Positions 59,832 through 64,000 of a stretch of DNA of 64,000 bases are shown one piece after another. The position numbers were made by a program, and so were the translations under genes. Position 1 is the first letter of the stretch. Each line of letters starts with the position of its first letter. Origin of the DNA: an uncultured bacterium (GTDB lineage: Bacteria; Cyanobacteriota; Vampirovibrionia; Gastranaerophilales; Gastranaerophilaceae); assembly GCA_948964545.1 (NCBI GenBank), contig CAREDV010000002.1:277983-341982 (forward strand), given 5' to 3'. The notes under the pieces were generated by a model, which was not told the origin of the DNA, searched no databases, and saw only the letters and a program-made list of their open reading frames with translations.

Positions 59832-61433
59832 TTATTGATTATTAAGTTTTGTGAACTTAATAACTGTCCAACTACCCTTTCTTTCCAAACGCGTAATAGT
59901 AAGAGTATCCAACATATCCTCAAAAGTTTTGTTTTTAATATAAGAGAAAACTAAAAACAATAACGGTTTATTATCATACAGGTTTTTATCCCGTGTAATT
60001 TTTGCCAAATCATCAGGTGAATAAAAAGATACACTGTCTAATAATACCATTACGACGCTCTGGTCTGGTTTCATATTATCAAAAACATATTTTTTTAGCA
60101 AGTTGTCAAAATATTTGTTTTCCATGTTTGAAAAAATACTTTTATAAATTTCTTTTCCGTTTTGGTAAACTTCGCTGTAATCGGTATTTTCGGTTAAGTA
60201 ATGCGGAAAATTTCCTTTATGAATTTCAATGACTCTATAGTCCGAAAAATCAAAATATTTTTCAAATCTTTGTCTTGGATAGTACTCAAGCATGACAATA
60301 TCGTCTTTTTTTAGCTCCATGCCTTTAAGCATTTCCATTGGGATTTTATTCCCCTCTGAACGACGTATTTTGGGAGCGGAATAAGGATGAATTAATATAT
60401 ATCCGACAGAGATTAAACAATAAAATATTATGATTGTATTTTTTAATATTTTATTGTTAATGGATGAAAGTCCAGAACATGCCAGATAGATTAAAATAGG
60501 ATAAATTTCTATCGAATATTTGGTTATAAACACGAGTTTTCCGCTCAATGATGCTATTACAAGCACTGTTATAAACGCAGAGGCAAGCCATAATAACCTG
60601 CTTTTGGCTTTTATAATTAATACTATAGCAATAAGCGCAGGAACAATCATAAAAAACGCAAGTTTCGGCATGTATAAAAAGTTATCGGGTGCATTTGTGA
60701 GATTAGTCAGTACTGGTGAAAAGTAATCTGTGAATAAAAATCCGATTTTCGATATTGAAAAATGCCCCCACCATTGAGAAAATGACTGTGTTGCCATAAT
60801 TTTATAAGCAAGCGGTGCAGTTGCAATCGAACAAATTGCAATTGCACTCCAAATATATGGAGCAGCTTTCTTATTATAAATACTTATAAATATTAAATTA
60901 AAGAATACAAATACAAAGCCGATAGTATGTGTAAATAAAATCAAAAAATTAAAGAGTATGCACAAGATTATATTCTTTTTGTCAGGATTTTTGATTAATC
61001 TAATTGTATATAGCATGCAAAGTGTTGAAAATAAAAATAGTACTGAATACAGTCTTACTTCCTGCGAATAATATATAAGAAAAGAGCTTATTGCGCTAAA
61101 TCCCGCACACAAAAATCCTGTCTGTTCGTTTTTTTCATTGCCTAGAAAATACATTGCAGGAATTGCAAGAACTCCCGCTAAAACGGATGTTAGTCTTAAA
61201 ACGAGGTCGCTTTGACCAAAAATTGCCATAAAAAATTTTAGATACAAATAATAAAATGGCATGTGGCACTGTGATTTAACAGCATCCCAAAAACCATCTT
61301 TTGTTGATGCTATCATCCAGCTTACGTATTCATCGTTCCAGAGTCCGTCAGGCTTATCTATAAAAATTAATCGTAAGCACAGACCTAAAATTATTATTGT
61401 AGTTATCCCTAAAGTTTTTTTCACGATTGTCAA
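59832..61433 (-). CDS. GT39/ArnT-type integral membrane glycosyltransferase
   Basis: The 533-residue protein is a GT-C fold enzyme that transfers sugars from polyprenyl-phosphate donors. Features: an N-terminal membrane helix, then the acidic loop WNDEYVSW (about 33-40), several further membrane segments, YYSQEVRLYSV typical of this superfamily (about 111-121), and a periplasmic C-terminal part (about 365-533). The start is uncertain: TTG at 61433 or GTG at 61424, with GAGGG upstream. It is divergent from a GT2 polyprenyl-phosphate sugar synthase, a natural partner. Confidence 0.85.
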   Translation of the reverse strand: MTIVKKTLGITTIIILGLCLRLIFIDKPDGLWNDEYVSWMIASTKDGFWDAVKSQCHMPFYYLYLKFFMAIFGQSDLVLRLTSVLAGVLAIPAMYFLGNEKNEQTGFLCAGFSAISSFLIYYSQEVRLYSVLFLFSTLCMLYTIRLIKNPDKKNIILCILFNFLILFTHTIGFVFVFFNLIFISIYNKKAAPYIWSAIAICSIATAPLAYKIMATQSFSQWWGHFSISKIGFLFTDYFSPVLTNLTNAPDNFLYMPKLAFFMIVPALIAIVLIIKAKSRLLWLASAFITVLVIASLSGKLVFITKYSIEIYPILIYLACSGLSSINNKILKNTIIIFYCLISVGYILIHPYSAPKIRRSEGNKIPMEMLKGMELKKDDIVMLEYYPRQRFEKYFDFSDYRVIEIHKGNFPHYLTENTDYSEVYQNGKEIYKSIFSNMENKYFDNLLKKYVFDNMKPDQSVVMVLLDSVSFYSPDDLAKITRDKNLYDNKPLLFLVFSYIKNKTFEDMLDTLTITRLERKGSWTVIKFTKLNNQ

Positions 61434-61455
61434 AATCCCTCTTTAATTATATAAT
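61427..61455 (+). promoter_or_regulatory. leaderless promoter of the GT2 gene
   Basis: TTGTCA (61427-61432), 17-base spacer, TATAAT (61450-61455), AAATAT, then ATG at 61462. Near-consensus and no Shine-Dalgarno sequence. Confidence 0.75.
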
Positions 61456-61461
61456 AAATAT

Positions 61462-62394
61462 ATGAAATTAGTTATACAAATACCATGTTATAATGAAGAA
61501 AGTGCTCTGCCTGTTACTTTAGCGGCTTTACCAAAGCATATTGACGGAATAGATGATATTGAAGTTTTGATTATAAATGATGGTTCGACGGATAGAACCG
61601 TTGAGATTGCAAAGTCTTTCGGGGTTAAAAACTTTGTTGACATGCCACATAACTGCGGACTTGCAAAAGCTTTTGTCGCTGGATTGCAAAAATCTATTGA
61701 AATAGGTGCAGATATTATTGTTAATACTGATGCTGACAACCAGTATTGCGCTGATGATATTGAAAAACTTGTAAAACCTGTTTTATCTGGTGAGGCTGAT
61801 ATTGTAATAGGTTCGCGCCCTGTTTCTCAAATTGAGCATTTTTCGCCGTTGAAAAAAGTTTTGCAAAAGCTTGGTTCAGCTGTTATGAGAATTGTTAGTT
61901 CAACAGAGGTTGAAGATGCGCCAAGCGGTTTCAGAGCTTTTTCAAGAAGTGCAGCCTTACAGATTAATGTTTTTGACAATTACACATATACAATGGAAAC
62001 AATTATTCAGGCAAGGGCTAAGGGATTGGTATTAAAGTCTATACCTATACGGGTTAATGCAGATTTAAGAAAGTCAAAGCTTGTTAAGAATATGTTTGAT
62101 TATATCAGACGTTCTGTTTTTACAATGCTTAGAATGTTTCTTATATACAGACCTTTTAGATTTTTTGCAATAATTGCAGGGATATTTCTTGTTTTAGGAA
62201 CGATATTAGGTTTAAGATTTTTATATTATTATATTTTTTCAAGCGGTTCAGGACACATTCAATCTTTGATTTTATCTGCAATTCTTATAATCACAGGGGT
62301 TCAAGTGGCAGTAATTGCAGTTTTGTCAGAATTGATGTCTATTAACCGTAAACTGCTTGAAGATATTCAAAGACGGCTGAAAGACTTGAAATAA
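61462..62394 (+). CDS. polyprenyl-phosphate sugar transferase (GT2, DPM/GtrB-like)
   Basis: The 310-residue protein has an N-terminal GT-A domain (IQIPCYNEESALPVTLAALP, ILINDGSTDRT-like IINDGSTD, the D-x-D region NTDADNQY) and the APSGFRAFSR signature, followed by two C-terminal membrane segments (about 228-250 and 262-285). It would charge undecaprenyl phosphate with a sugar on the cytoplasmic face. The divergent GT39 enzyme could then transfer that sugar to an envelope acceptor. The ATG at 61462 follows TATAAT by six bases and is probably leaderless. Confidence 0.92.
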   Translation: MKLVIQIPCYNEESALPVTLAALPKHIDGIDDIEVLIINDGSTDRTVEIAKSFGVKNFVDMPHNCGLAKAFVAGLQKSIEIGADIIVNTDADNQYCADDIEKLVKPVLSGEADIVIGSRPVSQIEHFSPLKKVLQKLGSAVMRIVSSTEVEDAPSGFRAFSRSAALQINVFDNYTYTMETIIQARAKGLVLKSIPIRVNADLRKSKLVKNMFDYIRRSVFTMLRMFLIYRPFRFFAIIAGIFLVLGTILGLRFLYYYIFSSGSGHIQSLILSAILIITGVQVAVIAVLSELMSINRKLLEDIQRRLKDLK

Positions 62395-62437
62395 ATTTCG
62401 GCAGGTTGTAAAATATAAAAGAAAAATAAGGATTATT

Positions 62438-64000
62438 ATGATTAAAATGGATATTATATCAAAGGTAAAAGAATTTTTTGCATCATCTCAGACGCATAAA
62501 GTTTTAGCCTTTTTCGGATTTACTTTCTTAATGACTGCAATTATTGCATCACAAAATTTCTTTTTTCAAAATATTATTGAAAATGGGGTAAGCAAACGTG
62601 ATGTTATTGCTCAAAAAACATTGATGGTTGAAGATGTTAAACGAACAGAACAGCACAGAAAAGAACTTGCTCAAAAAATAGAACCTGTTTTAGCCCCAGC
62701 TGAAGATGATTTTATTAAAACAAATCTTCAAACACTTCAGACATCTGTTTTTCAAATAAGGAAGAAAAATGTTCCAGAAACCGAAAAAAAACAGGAAATT
62801 GAAGTCCTATTTGATCTTTCTGGTAATCAAAAACGTGATTTTATTGTGAATTTTCTTTTAAAAGCTGATGATAATAGTCTGCACGAAGCTTTTGACAAAT
62901 CAACTTTAACTTTATCAAATATTTTGCGTACTGGAATTACTGAAAGAGATTATGAAAAAGATAATATCGAAAGAATTATCTTAAATAACCTTGTTGCAAA
63001 TGTTTCAAAACGTCAGATTTCTGTTATTACGGCAATTTTGGAACAGGTAATTGTTCCAAACCTGGTTGTAGATGAATTTGCAACGGAAATTGCAAGAAAA
63101 AACGCTCAAACTTCAATAAAACCGTATGAAGTAGTTTTTCAAAAAGGCGACAAAATATTATTCGAGGGTGAACCTGTAACAAGATTGAAGCGCGATGCTT
63201 TGCGTCAGGCAGGTTATAATGTATATGAACTAAACGGGTATGGGCTTGTTGCTGTTTATATAATAGTATTTATCGGAACTCTTTTGTTTTTGAGTTATAT
63301 GAAATATTTTGAAAAAGATTTTTTACAACCGAGATTTATGGCAATATCTGCCTTTTTGTCTTTGCTTTTAACTTTGATTGCAGTACTTTTGCCTACAGGA
63401 GCTTCGCCTTATATCCTGCCAATTCCAGCATTTTTAATTCTAATGGCAATTTTTACAAAACCTAGGATAGCATTTGTAGCTTCAGTTGTTTTATTGTCTA
63501 TTATGGCGGTTGGTTATCAGTATAATATTCAGTATGTTGTTGCATTTATTCTTTTAAGCTTGTTCTCTATCATTGCAATTTCTCAAATCAGATATGCGGA
63601 ACGTGTTGATTTGATTAAAACAGGTTTTAATATTGGTTTAGCTGGTCTTGTCCTTGTTTTAAGCATTTATATTTTAGAAAAATGTCTTATTGATGTCAGC
63701 AATGTTTTAATTATAAAAAATTGTGCATATATATTGTTAAATGGAATTGTGAGTTCAATTATCGCATCTGGTTCACTGCCGTTATTTGAGAGTATGTTTA
63801 AGATAATTACTCCTTACGGGCTTGCTGAACTTGGCGATCATAATCAGAAATTATTGAAACGTTTGCAGATGGATGCTCCAGGGACTTATCATCACAGCTT
63901 AATGGTATCAAATCTTTGTGAAGCTGCTGCAGAAGCTATCGGAGCAGATCCAATTCTGGCAAGAGTTGGTGCACTTTACCATGATATCGGAAAGCTGGAA
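62438..64000 (+). CDS. PgpH-type 7TMR-HD phosphodiesterase (c-di-AMP), cut by window edge
   Basis: The frame runs from the ATG at 62438 (AAGG upstream) to the window edge (521 codons). It has an N-terminal membrane helix (about 20-40), a long extracellular 7TMR-HDED domain (about 42-265), seven membrane segments (about 270-445) and the beginning of the HD domain (YHHSLMVSNLCEAAAEAIGA, then ALYHDIGKLE). PgpH enzymes hydrolyse c-di-AMP to pApA; it complements CdaA at 55310. The C-terminus is missing. It follows the GT2 gene by 43 bases. Confidence 0.93.
   Translation, partial: MIKMDIISKVKEFFASSQTHKVLAFFGFTFLMTAIIASQNFFFQNIIENGVSKRDVIAQKTLMVEDVKRTEQHRKELAQKIEPVLAPAEDDFIKTNLQTLQTSVFQIRKKNVPETEKKQEIEVLFDLSGNQKRDFIVNFLLKADDNSLHEAFDKSTLTLSNILRTGITERDYEKDNIERIILNNLVANVSKRQISVITAILEQVIVPNLVVDEFATEIARKNAQTSIKPYEVVFQKGDKILFEGEPVTRLKRDALRQAGYNVYELNGYGLVAVYIIVFIGTLLFLSYMKYFEKDFLQPRFMAISAFLSLLLTLIAVLLPTGASPYILPIPAFLILMAIFTKPRIAFVASVVLLSIMAVGYQYNIQYVVAFILLSLFSIIAISQIRYAERVDLIKTGFNIGLAGLVLVLSIYILEKCLIDVSNVLIIKNCAYILLNGIVSSIIASGSLPLFESMFKIITPYGLAELGDHNQKLLKRLQMDAPGTYHHSLMVSNLCEAAAEAIGADPILARVGALYHDIGKLE

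Overview
The window reads as a chromosomal segment of a low-GC, anaerobic, outer-membrane-bearing bacterium. The best guess is a gut-type non-photosynthetic cyanobacterial relative (Gastranaerophilales/Vampirovibrionia). This is inference from protein style, not a database result. Support: arabinose-5-phosphate isomerase (KDO/LPS synthesis), pyruvate:ferredoxin oxidoreductase, EtfAB with an NfnA-like flavoprotein, a type IV prepilin-like protein of the GFTLAEVLVTLGIIGVISAM type, a cyanobacterial-style sigma-70, c-di-AMP enzymes, and many lineage-specific proteins of unknown function. There is no phage, insertion sequence, CRISPR array or rRNA. Most of the window is housekeeping sequence with short intergenic gaps and many convergent overlaps of a few bases.

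Layout. 1-4.4 kb: the 5' part of a degenerate PilB/GspE-like ATPase coupled to a CheY-like regulator, an unknown protein, and a histidine kinase. 4.4-6.5 kb: a 632-aa unknown protein behind a CATAG pentanucleotide repeat and a hairpin that brackets its ribosome binding site. 6.5-9.5 kb: Rel (ppGpp), a DUF167 protein and a small unknown protein. 9.46-10.9 kb: a textbook histidine-codon attenuator upstream of an unknown membrane protein. 10.9-18.5 kb: TPR protein, GalM, MnmG, KdsD, a membrane protein, tRNA-Gln and a GT-D glycosyltransferase. 18.5-25.9 kb: radical SAM protein, RNase E/G, two small membrane proteins, a YccA/Bax-inhibitor protein and an ABC exporter. 25.9-26.6 kb: tRNA-Asn followed by a gene-free stretch carrying a duplicated tRNA 3' end. 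26.6-33.2 kb: a two-repeat small protein, secreted unknowns, a BlaI-like repressor, RadA, a prepilin and GAPDH. 33.2-42.5 kb (mostly minus strand): M16 peptidase, PurA, EtfA, EtfB, a previously easy-to-miss 59-aa four-cysteine protein, an NfnA-like reductase and MtaB. 42.6-54 kb: NifJ, a 23S rRNA/tRNA uracil methyltransferase, tRNA-Val, small secreted proteins, a PHP phosphoesterase, a sigma factor and RecN. 54-57.5 kb: lysA-cdaA-yitT operon. 57.5-64 kb: two coupled membrane proteins, a GT39/GT2 pair for lipid-linked sugar transfer, and the 5' part of a PgpH-type c-di-AMP phosphodiesterase.

How parts fit together. GAPDH, NifJ, NfnA-like and EtfAB outline fermentative carbon and electron flow through ferredoxin and NAD(P)H. 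CdaA and the PgpH-type protein would make and break c-di-AMP, and Rel makes and breaks ppGpp. KdsD, GT-D, the ABC exporter, GT39 and GT2 point to cell-envelope glycans.

Three patterns cut across the annotation. (1) About eleven start codons lie exactly six bases after a -10 box, with no Shine-Dalgarno sequence, suggesting frequent leaderless mRNAs. (2) Several otherwise unrelated proteins without signal peptides carry a short [SN]F-x-[AG] motif, mostly near the N-terminus. (3) Ribosome-mediated, histidine-sensing attenuation appears to control a membrane protein rather than a his gene.
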